A DNA stretch of 37,422 bases from Treponema sp. (GTDB lineage Bacteria > Spirochaetota > Spirochaetia > Treponematales > Breznakiellaceae): the NCBI GenBank assembly GCA_009778545.1, contig WRJO01000006.1, positions 1 to 37,422 on the forward strand, given 5' to 3'. Below are positions 21,018 through 28,092 of this stretch, piece by piece. Below the pieces are notes generated by a model, which saw nothing but the letters and a program-made list of their open reading frames with translations, made no database searches and was not told the origin of the DNA. A program made the translations under genes and the position numbers. The stretch's first letter is position 1; every line of letters starts with the position of its first letter.

Positions 21018-21113
21018 CAGTCTGACGTAACGGTGTTGCTAAACTGAGATGTTACGCTGTAGATGATTGTTAGGCTAAGCTGTAATAATTCATCTATTCC
21101 GTTTCATCATTCT
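20975..21113 (-). ncRNA. Predicted small RNA with anti-Shine-Dalgarno terminator loop
   Basis: No open frame lies between the acyl-CoA ligase and the gene at 21336, but the minus strand has a complete transcription unit: a promoter at 21120-21148, a ~135-139-nt transcript and a strong terminator at 20975-21017. The RNA would contain three stems: TAGATGA/TCATCTA (7 bp, perfect), GCGTAAC/GTTACGT (7 bp with one G-U), and the terminator stem. The 17-nt terminator loop includes UCACCUCCUUU, identical over 11 nt to the usual 3' end of 16S rRNA (positions 20993-21003 on the plus strand). A loop that copies the anti-SD could pair with ribosome-binding sites. No known RNA family was recognised (not 6S, tmRNA, SRP RNA or RNase P). 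Existence likely; function inferred. Confidence 0.65.
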
Positions 21114-21119
21114 AACTCA

Positions 21120-21148
21120 AATATATGAATTTTCTATTGAGGTTTCAA
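21120..21148 (-). promoter_or_regulatory. Promoter of the small RNA
   Basis: TTGAAA (21148-21143 on the minus strand), 17 bp, then TATATT (21125-21120). Predicted start near 21113. Confidence 0.6.
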
Positions 21149-21202
21149 GTAAATTCGTCAAATTTGTTGAAAAGAAAATCCGGGGATTCGTAATATTGTT
21201 TT

Positions 21203-21233
21203 ATTCGGAATGCCGTGTGTTATATTCGGAATG
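21203..21233. repeat. Direct repeat ATTCGGAATG, two copies 21 bp apart
   Basis: ATTCGGAATG occurs at 21203-21212 and 21224-21233, a spacing of two helical turns. It lies about 55-85 bp upstream of the small-RNA promoter, so it could be an activator-binding site for it. The rest of 21149-21335 shows no gene. Confidence 0.4.
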
Positions 21234-21335
21234 TTTTACTTTTCCGGCATAACAACAAAATTCCCGTAGCGGCCAAACGGCTCATCTTCCGATTCCGTTC
21301 CGGGTATTAAGATTCTGCAAAATCCGGCAAATTTC

Positions 21336-22205
21336 CTATCTTTCGCCCCTTTCGATAAATTCCCATACCTTACTCTGAATTTCCTCATGGGAATAGTTTA
21401 ATATGCTCAATTCTCTTATTGTTTGAGTTATACTTTCATATACATCAAACCGTTCAACTGTAAAACTAACATGTTCCCCTGGGGCCTGTCGGTCCTGATT
21501 TAGACAAACAACAGGCAAAACAAGGGTATAAACCCTCCCTGCCTCTGCGATGAATGCACAATTGGTAATCAGCGCCATATTTTGGAAATTATCATTGGGG
21601 CTGGTATACGATGTTCCCAGAATGTTCCTGATAAACAGAGTCGTTCCCGAAATATTTTCAATTGTCATTGAAATATACCTGAGGGATATGCCAGTGACAG
21701 TAATTCGCAGTTTTTCCTGCTCTAACAATGTATGCAGGTCAACAGCTTCGTCGGGTGGGACATAAAAACGAATTGGCCGTCTTGTTACCCCATGAAAAGA
21801 TAAGTGGGTTAAGAATAGGTTATACTGTCCGGCAATATGTACAAAAATAACATCAGGAACGACAGCGGTATTAAATACAAAGGTGAATCTGCCCTGCTCA
21901 ATTGTGAGTATTTCCCCGGAATAATGTTGTCCGTCTGCCATTACGTACATTTCCAGAGGCGGAATGGAATCAGAACCACGCATATCCGCTCTCAGCCATG
22001 AACTTCTTTGAATGTTGATGTTTATATATGTTTTATTTCCCTCTGTCTTTACGGAGTATATACCAACTTTGTACGAATTATTATTCCAGTGAAGAGTTTG
22101 ACTAAAGAACGGTCCGTAAAAAAGGAAAAATCCCAAAGCTAAAACAACAAAAGAAAAGAAGATGACAAAGACCACAAAAAAAATATTTCTGCTTGCTTTT
22201 CGCAT
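21336..22205 (-). CDS. Unknown membrane-anchored extracytoplasmic protein
   Basis: 289 aa. An N-terminal hydrophobic segment (residues ~9-32, FFVVFVIFFSFVVLALGFFLF) acts as signal anchor. The rest is beta-rich with no cysteine pattern or catalytic motif I recognise: strands such as GRFTFVFNTAVVPDVIFVHI, RITVTGISLRYISMTIENI and RVYTLVLPVVCLN. The alternation suggests two immunoglobulin-like or similar sandwich domains. It follows the bPH2 gene by 18 bp on the same strand, with an SD-like AGGAG 10 nt before ATG, so the two are probably cotranscribed and may share an envelope role. The gene is moderately AT-rich. Function unknown. Confidence 0.7.
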   Translation of the reverse strand: MRKASRNIFFVVFVIFFSFVVLALGFFLFYGPFFSQTLHWNNNSYKVGIYSVKTEGNKTYININIQRSSWLRADMRGSDSIPPLEMYVMADGQHYSGEILTIEQGRFTFVFNTAVVPDVIFVHIAGQYNLFLTHLSFHGVTRRPIRFYVPPDEAVDLHTLLEQEKLRITVTGISLRYISMTIENISGTTLFIRNILGTSYTSPNDNFQNMALITNCAFIAEAGRVYTLVLPVVCLNQDRQAPGEHVSFTVERFDVYESITQTIRELSILNYSHEEIQSKVWEFIERGER

Positions 22206-22223
22206 AACGGTTTTACTCCTGTG

Positions 22224-23045
22224 TTAACTGTTGTTTTGCCCTTTGTCTTTTTCCTGGCAGGCAAAAAATGTGACAACATCCCCGTAATCAAAGATATCAG
22301 GCTGAATTACTTTTTTCGGCTGTTCTATAACCACTGGTTTTGGAAAATCCTTTTGTATTACAGTAATCCTCCTGTTTTTCTCGATTACCATATCGATCTT
22401 CCTTCGCACGACATATGGTTTTCTTACTTTAATCATACAGGGACGGCTTCCTCCGAGTCCTAATATACGGATTGTCCCGTAATTAAACAGGCTGCCCCAG
22501 AATCCCTGAAAAACAGCAAGACTCTCAAGTTTCTGAATGGGAATATCCGTGATATTTTCGAAAAAGAACCCCTTTTTTATTATCAGGCGTTTATTGGTAA
22601 GGTAGTATCCCTCACTCATATATTCCGCAAGCTGCATAACCAAATGTACGGCAGACAAAATCAATATAGTCAACAGTATGGGTTTCAGGTTAAAAATTAT
22701 TTTTTGAATACAATTAAAAAAACGCGGGTCGGTCTGGTAAAGAAAGATCATAAGTAACAAGGGACATAACATTACCAGTATTATTGCTTTTTTATTTACG
22801 ATGAAATAACCTAAATCGGTAGTTTCCAAAACCTCCAAAAGGAAGTAAACTATAACCGATATGGTTAAGCATAACGTAAAAATTACCGGAAGCCTGAAAC
22901 TAAGATCACACAATGCTTCCATAAAAAGAAAGAATGAAATAACGCCAAATAACAGTAAGGGACTTACGACTTTTGCACTATGAACCTGGAAACCATAGAT
23001 TACAAATTCCCCTTCCTGAAAATTTTTCTTCTTGATAAACTTCAT
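22224..23045 (-). CDS. Membrane protein with bacterial PH (bPH2/YdbT-like) domain
   Basis: 273 aa from ATG 23045 with SD GGGAGG 5 nt upstream. The reading frame stays open far upstream, but that part is the antisense of ftsK and is not coding. Four hydrophobic segments occur within residues ~25-155. The bPH2 domain follows: GYYLTNKRLIIKKGFFFENITDIPIQKLESLAVFQGFWGSLFNYGTIRI, the conserved Y-x-(L/I)-T-N-x-R-(L/V) start and the D-I-P-(L/I)-x-(K/R)-(I/L)-x-x-(V/I) core. A basic and Pro-rich C-terminus follows. Such proteins are integral membrane proteins of unclear role. It is divergent from ftsK (gap ~100 bp) and precedes the unknown gene at 21336. Confidence 0.8.
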   Translation of the reverse strand: MKFIKKKNFQEGEFVIYGFQVHSAKVVSPLLLFGVISFFLFMEALCDLSFRLPVIFTLCLTISVIVYFLLEVLETTDLGYFIVNKKAIILVMLCPLLLMIFLYQTDPRFFNCIQKIIFNLKPILLTILILSAVHLVMQLAEYMSEGYYLTNKRLIIKKGFFFENITDIPIQKLESLAVFQGFWGSLFNYGTIRILGLGGSRPCMIKVRKPYVVRRKIDMVIEKNRRITVIQKDFPKPVVIEQPKKVIQPDIFDYGDVVTFFACQEKDKGQNNS

Positions 23046-23144
23046 GGCGGCCTCCCTAACCAGAAGGCTATTATAATCCACATGTAATTGGCTGTCAATA
23101 GAAGGGTTGAATAGGCCGATATTTGAAGGGGAGGGTTGACTCTT

Positions 23145-25433
23145 TTGCGGAAAAATGGGGTTTTTGCCCGCGTTTCGGCTTTTTTCAGAAAGGTAAAAAT
23201 GCTGTGGCGCGGATTTATCAATATCCGCGAGGATAATTTTAAGTACCGCCTGGCGGCGCTGATCTCGGCGGGGGCGCTGGCGGTATTGGCAATTGCGCTG
23301 GCTTTGTCGCTTCTCGGCGCGGTGTTCGGCCTCAAGGCGTTCAGCCCGCTTTTCGGGTCGTTTTTTTCCCATTCCTACGGCATTCTTGCTTTTTTTATCC
23401 CGTTTTACCTCGGCTACGCCGCCCTTATCCTCGCCGATCCCCGCTGGAGGCCGGATCGGATCTATATGCTTGCCGCTTCGACGGTCCCGTTCCTGACCCT
23501 TGCCGCCGGTTTTATCATTATCCGCGATTTTGAATCGTTTGCCATGGAATACAGCTTCCTGGAATCTGCCGGAAAAGCCGTCTTCGGTCTTATCATCGTC
23601 GTTCTGACCTTCATTGAGACGATAGCCCTGCTGCTGCTGAAAAATGCCCTGTTCGGACGGAAGGACGGGACAAGGGGAAGAATTCGGCGGGTTAAGGGTC
23701 CGTCGCTGCTGCCGCCCCCAAAACGCAACCTTAAGGAAGTGTACGCAGAGGCAGCCGCAACTGGGGACTGGGTTGACCTGAGCAGGCCTGCGGCGGGGGC
23801 GGATTCCGATGAAGCGGATGCGCATATCGACCTGGACCTGCCGCCGGTGAGGCCGCTGAACAGCCCCCTTGCCCTTGAATACCTGAGCGAAAAGGAAAAG
23901 AACCGGGGAAAGAACGACGCCGCCGGCAGCGTCGAGCGGGCGCTGGAAGAGGCGGAACAGGCAGCGGCGATGCACAGCGAGAAGGCCCGCAAAAAATCGG
24001 CGTCGCATGGGGGGCACAAGAGAAAGTACCGCGTGCCGCTGGAGATTCTCAACCAGTACCCCGACGGCGAATACTGGGTAATCGATCAGGCGACCCGGGA
24101 AGCGGCGGTTACGCTGAAGCAGACCCTTGAAGAATTTAAAATACAGGCCGAGGTGACCGGTATCCGCAAAGGCCCGGTAATAACGATGTTTGAGATTCTC
24201 CCCGCGCCCGGGATAAAACTTTCCCGCATCATCAATCTGCAGGACAACATCGCACTGCGACTCGCCGCCTCGTCGGTGCGCATCGTCGCCCCCATTCCGG
24301 GGAAGCACGCCGTGGGCATCGAAGTTCCCAACGCGAAGCGGAACATCGTTTCGTTCAGGGAAATTATCGAAGGCGAACTGCAGCGCGAGGGCAAGCGGCC
24401 GGAGATTCCCGTGGTGATGGGGAAGGACATTACCGGCGAGGCGCTCACCGTCGATCTTACCCAAACGCCCCACCTGCTGATCGCCGGCGCGACCGGCTCG
24501 GGAAAATCGGTCTGCGTCAATTCGATCATCCTTTCGATATTGTACCTGCTGCCGCCGTCCGACTGCCGCCTGATCCTGATCGATCCGAAGATCGTCGAAC
24601 TGAAACTGTACAACGACATTCCACACCTGCTAACGCCGGTTATCACCGAGCCGAAGCGGGCGTTCCAGGCGCTGCAGTACTGCATCTTTGAGATGGAGCG
24701 GCGCTACGCCTGCCTCGATTCGATGGGGGTGCGGGACATCCGCAATTACAACAAGCGCGTGAAGGAGCGCGACCTTGCCAATGAATATCTGCCGTATATT
24801 GTGATAATCGTTGACGAATTTGCCGATCTGATGGCGACCACGGGCAAGGAACTGGAAACGACGGTATCGCGCCTTGCCGCGATGAGCCGCGCCGTGGGCA
24901 TTCACCTTGTGCTGGCCACCCAGCGTCCTTCGATTGGCGTTATCACCGGCCTTATCAAGGCGAACATCCCCACCCGCATCGCCTTTATGGTGGCAAGCAT
25001 GATCGACTCGCGGATCATCATCGACACGCCGGGGGCGGAAAAACTTTTGGGCAAGGGCGACATGCTGTTCTCCGGCGTGGTTGACCCGTTCCCCGTCCGC
25101 ATGCAGGGGGCGTTTGTTTCCGAGGAGGAAGTTGAGGCGGTGGTCGCCCACGTCAAAACGCTCGGCGAGCCCGACTACATTGACGATGAAATTTTTTACG
25201 ATGAGGACGAAGAAGAACTCAGCCCCTCGCTGTTTTCCGACGGCGACGATCCGTTATACGACAAGGCCCTGGAGATCGTGCTGCAGCAGGGCAAGGCCAG
25301 CGCCAGCTACATCCAGCGCCGTCTGAAAATCGGCTACAACCGCGCCGCCCGCCTCGTCGAAGAAATGGAACAGCGAGGCGTAGTAGGCCCCGCGCAGGGT
25401 TCAAAGCCAAGAGAAATTTTACACCGAATGTAA
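23145..25433 (+). CDS. ftsK: FtsK/SpoIIIE-type DNA translocase
   Basis: 762 aa from TTG 23145, with GGGGAGGG about 10 nt upstream; a TTG at 23136 lies too close to that SD. FtsK pumps DNA at the division septum and supports dimer resolution. Residues ~30-180 have four hydrophobic segments (membrane anchor). A linker of about 120 residues follows. The motor holds the alpha subdomain (EFKIQAEVTGIRKGPVITMFEI), Walker A GATGSGKS at ~450, Walker B VIIVDEFADLM at ~550 and LATQRPS at ~590. The C-terminal winged-helix gamma domain (SASYIQRRLKIGYNRAARLVEEME) reads KOPS-type sequences. No CDS with the expected XerC/D partner is in the window. Confidence 0.95.
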   Translation: MRKNGVFARVSAFFRKVKMLWRGFINIREDNFKYRLAALISAGALAVLAIALALSLLGAVFGLKAFSPLFGSFFSHSYGILAFFIPFYLGYAALILADPRWRPDRIYMLAASTVPFLTLAAGFIIIRDFESFAMEYSFLESAGKAVFGLIIVVLTFIETIALLLLKNALFGRKDGTRGRIRRVKGPSLLPPPKRNLKEVYAEAAATGDWVDLSRPAAGADSDEADAHIDLDLPPVRPLNSPLALEYLSEKEKNRGKNDAAGSVERALEEAEQAAAMHSEKARKKSASHGGHKRKYRVPLEILNQYPDGEYWVIDQATREAAVTLKQTLEEFKIQAEVTGIRKGPVITMFEILPAPGIKLSRIINLQDNIALRLAASSVRIVAPIPGKHAVGIEVPNAKRNIVSFREIIEGELQREGKRPEIPVVMGKDITGEALTVDLTQTPHLLIAGATGSGKSVCVNSIILSILYLLPPSDCRLILIDPKIVELKLYNDIPHLLTPVITEPKRAFQALQYCIFEMERRYACLDSMGVRDIRNYNKRVKERDLANEYLPYIVIIVDEFADLMATTGKELETTVSRLAAMSRAVGIHLVLATQRPSIGVITGLIKANIPTRIAFMVASMIDSRIIIDTPGAEKLLGKGDMLFSGVVDPFPVRMQGAFVSEEEVEAVVAHVKTLGEPDYIDDEIFYDEDEEELSPSLFSDGDDPLYDKALEIVLQQGKASASYIQRRLKIGYNRAARLVEEMEQRGVVGPAQGSKPREILHRM

Positions 25434-25445
25434 TTTTTTCCAATT

Positions 25446-25667
25446 ATTTCACGCAGAGGCGCAAAGGCGCGGAGGACGCAGAGAGTGATTCGCTGTTCGC
25501 AAGCTGCCCGCAACCTTCAAGCTATGAGAAGAATTAGGAAGGGTTGGGTAGCGTAGTTCGAAAAAAAGCGTATTTTCGGAGTAACCCGGGTATTTCGCAG
25601 TCTAGCCCCCTACTTTTCCTTACTCCCTTTGCGTCCTCTGCGCCTCCGCGCCTCTGCGTGAGGAAAA
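25446..25667. repeat. Inverted pair of interspersed repeats around ~145 bp
   Basis: A forward copy at 25446-25482 (starting TTCACGCAGAGGCGC, ending GGACGCAGAG) and a reverse copy at 25627-25667 (TTTGCGTCCTCTGCGCCTCC to CTCTGCGTGAGG) could pair over about 35 bp. The ~145 bp between them has no gene or clear promoter. Together they fill the gap from the ftsK stop to the znuA stop, and the pair resembles a small non-autonomous element. Confidence 0.65.
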
Positions 25668-25677
25668 AACAATAAAT

Positions 25678-26613
25678 TTATTCTTCGTTGATCGTTATTG
25701 AATTTTTCAGCGCCTCTCCCATATAACGGATGTTTTCCAGCCAGTCGGGGGCGAGGGGGTCCAGGCTGATCAATTCCGCGCCCACGGCGTCGGCGACGGT
25801 CTTTGCGGCGCTTGTGGGAAATTGCGCCTGCACAAAAATTGCCGCGGGCTGTTCTTCCTTCGCCAGGGCGATCAGGCGGTTCAGGTCGCGGGGGCCGGGC
25901 GATTTGCCGCCGGTTTCTACCGCCTGCTGGCGTATGCCGAATTCGTCGAGGAAATAGCCGAAGCTGGGATGGTAAACAAAAATGTTTTTTCCGTGCAGCG
26001 GGGCAAGGTCTTCGCGCAGGGCGGCAAATTCGTCGTCGATTTCCTGCACAAGCAACCGGCAATTTTCGGCATAATGTTCCGCCCCCGCCGGGTCTGCCGA
26101 GGCAAGCGCGTCCCGTATGTGGGCGGCGAGTATCTTTGCCGGTTCGCAGCCAAGCCAGGTGTGCCGGTCGATGTCGTGGGGGAAATGGCCGCTGCCGCCA
26201 TGATGATCGTGATTATGCCCGTCATCGTCATCATCGTCGTCATTATGATCTTCCAACTGTCTGAAAATAACCCCGGCAGTCCCGTCGACAATGGGCAGGG
26301 AGGGGAAGAGCTTTTCGATTTTCGGGCGGAGGCTTATCTCGAATTCGGCGCCGGAGAGGATCCACGCGCCTGCCTGGGACAGGCCGCTTATCTGCCGGGG
26401 CGTCGGCTCGTAGCTGTGGGGGTTCTGCCCCGGCCCCGCCAAAACCAGCGCTTCGGTCCTGCCGCCGCCGATGCGTGAAACAAACCAGGCCTGCGGCAAA
26501 ATGCTCACCGCGACCACCGGCTTTTCCGGCTGCCCGTTATGCGAAACCTCATCCCGCCGCGTACAGCCGTTAAAAAGGGATATAATCCACAAAATCATCA
26601 CGCAAAGGCGCAT
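25678..26613 (-). CDS. znuA: Zinc/manganese ABC transporter substrate-binding lipoprotein (ZnuA-like)
   Basis: 311 aa from ATG 26613 (MRLCVMILWIISLFNGC), a short signal peptide with lipobox FNGC. The metal ligands of cluster A-I binding proteins are recognisable: His in GQNPHSYEP, His in DRHTWLG, His in VYHPSFGYF and an acidic residue in SLDPLAPDWL. Between the first two lies an acidic/His loop (NDDDDDDDGHNHDHHGGSGH), typical of zinc chaperoning. Permease and ATPase partners are absent here, so it is an orphan. The start codon and first codons lie inside a copy of the interspersed repeat; frames further upstream run through more repeats and heptamer DNA and are rejected. ATG 26598 is the alternative start. 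Confidence 0.85.
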   Translation of the reverse strand: MRLCVMILWIISLFNGCTRRDEVSHNGQPEKPVVAVSILPQAWFVSRIGGGRTEALVLAGPGQNPHSYEPTPRQISGLSQAGAWILSGAEFEISLRPKIEKLFPSLPIVDGTAGVIFRQLEDHNDDDDDDDGHNHDHHGGSGHFPHDIDRHTWLGCEPAKILAAHIRDALASADPAGAEHYAENCRLLVQEIDDEFAALREDLAPLHGKNIFVYHPSFGYFLDEFGIRQQAVETGGKSPGPRDLNRLIALAKEEQPAAIFVQAQFPTSAAKTVADAVGAELISLDPLAPDWLENIRYMGEALKNSITINEE

Positions 26614-26645
26614 CGTACCGCAAGCGGTACGCGCACGCAGAGATA
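26590..26645 (+). repeat. Interspersed repeat overlapping the znuA start, with inserted hairpin
   Basis: ATCACGCAAAGGCGCATC continues to CGCACGCAGAGATAG. It is interrupted by a perfect 7-bp palindrome, GTACCGC-AA-GCGGTAC (about 26615-26630). The minus-strand ATG of znuA (26613) is formed within the repeat. Confidence 0.7.
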
Positions 26646-26677
26646 GGGGACTGGGGACTGGGGACTGGGGACTGGGG
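26646..26677 (+). repeat. Heptanucleotide tandem repeat GGGGACT, 4 copies
   Basis: GGGGACT occurs four times in register (26646-26673) and a fifth GGGG follows. The reverse complement is a rotation of CCCCAGT, the type of heptamer known as STRR in cyanobacteria; that similarity is recalled from knowledge, not searched. It lies upstream of znuA and is not in its coding region. Confidence 0.85.
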
Positions 26678-26730
26678 GCGGTCATCGAGTTATCAGAGAA
26701 ATTTTCTGTAGTACGATTATTTTCTTCGCA

Positions 26731-26843
26731 TTCTCTGCGTCCTCTGCGCCTCTGCGCCTCTGCGTGAGAAATATTCAAATAATGCCTCCGCGCCTCTGCG
26801 TGAAATTTTCCGAAAGAACGCCTCCGCGCCTCTGCGTGTGAAA
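26731..26843 (-). repeat. Tandem interspersed-repeat array, three units
   Basis: The cores TGCGCCTCTGCGTG (26753-26766), CGCGCCTCTGCGTG (26789-26802) and CGCGCCTCTGCGTG (26826-26839) are 36 and 37 bp apart. Each is followed by an AT-rich AAATATTC(A/G)AATAAT-like stretch; the middle one is diverged. The first unit is preceded by extra CTCTGCGTC copies. Units are unequal and without unique spacers, so it is not a CRISPR array. Confidence 0.75.
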
Positions 26844-26856
26844 TATTCGAATAATA

Positions 26857-28062
26857 TTATCCCGCATTGGGCTTTTTCCGTTTTTTGCCGAGGTAGGCTC
26901 GGGCGCAGACGCCGACGAACCTGAGCCACGCCGGTTCCAGGCGGCGGCTTACCGTGGCAAGCAGATCCATGATGGGCAGGTTTTGCGGGCAGTGGGATTC
27001 GCACTTTCCGCATTTTACGCAGAGGCGCGAACTGCTCGAATGTTCCGACGTCAGGCCGGTGCTGGTGATAAACTGTTTTACCCCCTCAATATAGCCCATC
27101 GAATAAATCGTATTGTAGGCGGCGAAGCAGCCGGGTATGTTGACTCCTTTGGGGCAGGGCATGCAGTAGCTGCATCCCGTGCAGCGGATCTTGCAGGCGC
27201 GGTTTACGACGGCAAGGGTCTGGCGGTAAATGTCCATGTCCGAATCGCCGAGCATCCCTGCTTTGGCATTGTCGGCAAGGGCGAGGTTCTCGGTAAGCTG
27301 CGCCATGTCGCTCATGCCGGAAAGGAGCAGCGTTACTTCCTGCTGATTCCAGACCCAGTTGAGTCCCCATGCCGCGGGCGACAGGCCGGCGTTGGCTTTT
27401 TTAAAAATGCCAACCGCTTCCCTGGGCAGGTTTGAGGCGAGCTTTCCACCCAACAGCGGCTCCATGATAATAACCGGCATTTTTTCCGACGCCTTTTTCA
27501 GCCCCGTTACCCCCGCCTGGAAATTTTCGTCGGAATAGTTGTACTGAATCTGGCACATCTCCCAGTCGTAATCGTCGAGCACTTTCAAAAATTCATCGCG
27601 GCTGCCGTGGTAGGAAAATCCAATCCGGCGGATCTGGCCAGCCTTCTTTTTTTCGGCTATCCATTGTTCAATTCCCCATCCCTTGAGTTTTGCCCATTGG
27701 TCGTAGTCGGTGATCATGTGCATCAGGAAATAGTCGATGTAGCTTGTCCGCAGCCGCTTGAGCGACTGGTCGAAATAGCGGTCAAAATCCGCCGGGCCTT
27801 TCACGAAAACCAGCGGCAGCTTGGTCGCAATGTTGATTTTTTCCCTTGCCTGGTGTTTTTCCAGGATTGACCCAAGGGCTTCTTCGCTTCCCTGATAAAT
27901 CCACGCCGTGTCAAAATAATTCACCCCGTTATCAATGGCATGGGCGATTAGCTCTTCGGTTTTTTTCATGTCGATGCCGGCGATGTTCCTGGGGAACCTC
28001 ATGCACCCCATGCCCAGCACCGACAGGCTGTTGCCCGATATTTTGTCCGTTCTGTACTGCAC
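26857..28062 (-). CDS. Aldo/keto reductase with C-terminal 4Fe-4S domain (COG1453)
   Basis: 401 aa from GTG 28062 (MQYRTDKISGNSLSVLGMGCMRFP), which matches the usual family start and has GGAGGG 5 nt upstream; ATG 28077 is an alternative. The AKR barrel holds the catalytic tetrad: Asp in YFDTAW, Tyr in WIYQGSEEAL, Lys in ATKLPLV and His in YFLMHMI. The C-terminal region has two ferredoxin-like cysteine sets, CTGCSYCMPCPKG (~320) and CVKCGKCESHCPQN (~370). Predicted NADPH-dependent oxidoreductase using an iron-sulphur relay; the substrate cannot be read. The gene is divergent from the Wzi-like gene, with overlapping -10 elements. Confidence 0.9.
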   Translation of the reverse strand: MQYRTDKISGNSLSVLGMGCMRFPRNIAGIDMKKTEELIAHAIDNGVNYFDTAWIYQGSEEALGSILEKHQAREKINIATKLPLVFVKGPADFDRYFDQSLKRLRTSYIDYFLMHMITDYDQWAKLKGWGIEQWIAEKKKAGQIRRIGFSYHGSRDEFLKVLDDYDWEMCQIQYNYSDENFQAGVTGLKKASEKMPVIIMEPLLGGKLASNLPREAVGIFKKANAGLSPAAWGLNWVWNQQEVTLLLSGMSDMAQLTENLALADNAKAGMLGDSDMDIYRQTLAVVNRACKIRCTGCSYCMPCPKGVNIPGCFAAYNTIYSMGYIEGVKQFITSTGLTSEHSSSSRLCVKCGKCESHCPQNLPIMDLLATVSRRLEPAWLRFVGVCARAYLGKKRKKPNAG

Positions 28063-28086
28063 AAATCCCTCCATCATTAGTATAAT
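28058..28086 (+). promoter_or_regulatory. Promoter of the Wzi-like gene, overlapping a divergent -10
   Basis: TGCACA (28058-28063), 17 bp, then consensus TATAAT (28081-28086). The ATG at 28093 is only 6 nt after the -10, so the transcript would be leaderless. On the other strand TATACT (28084-28079) could be the -10 for the reductase gene, so both promoters share the same TATA bases. Confidence 0.5.
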
Positions 28087-28092
28087 GAAAAG

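Noticed and set aside
20990-21020. Plus-strand SD (AAAGGAGGTGA) for a hidden small gene
   Set aside because: No start codon follows at a usable distance; the sequence is better explained as the terminator loop of the minus-strand RNA.
23046-24626. Long minus-strand frame running upstream of the bPH2 gene
   Set aside because: It is antisense to ftsK; only the last 273 residues, with a good SD at 23045, are a real protein.
26614-26778. N-terminal extension of znuA (HAEAQRRRG..., SPQSPVPSP...)
   Set aside because: These residues are translated repeats and heptamers, and would bury the lipoprotein signal peptide.
26753-26839. CRISPR-like array
   Set aside because: Three unequal units with partly shared sequence between cores, no unique spacers and no cas genes.
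27014-27035. Apparent repeat copy TTTACGCAGAGGCGCGAA inside the reductase gene
   Set aside because: It encodes the RLCVKCGKC iron-sulphur motif in frame; resemblance to the repeat is coincidental coding.
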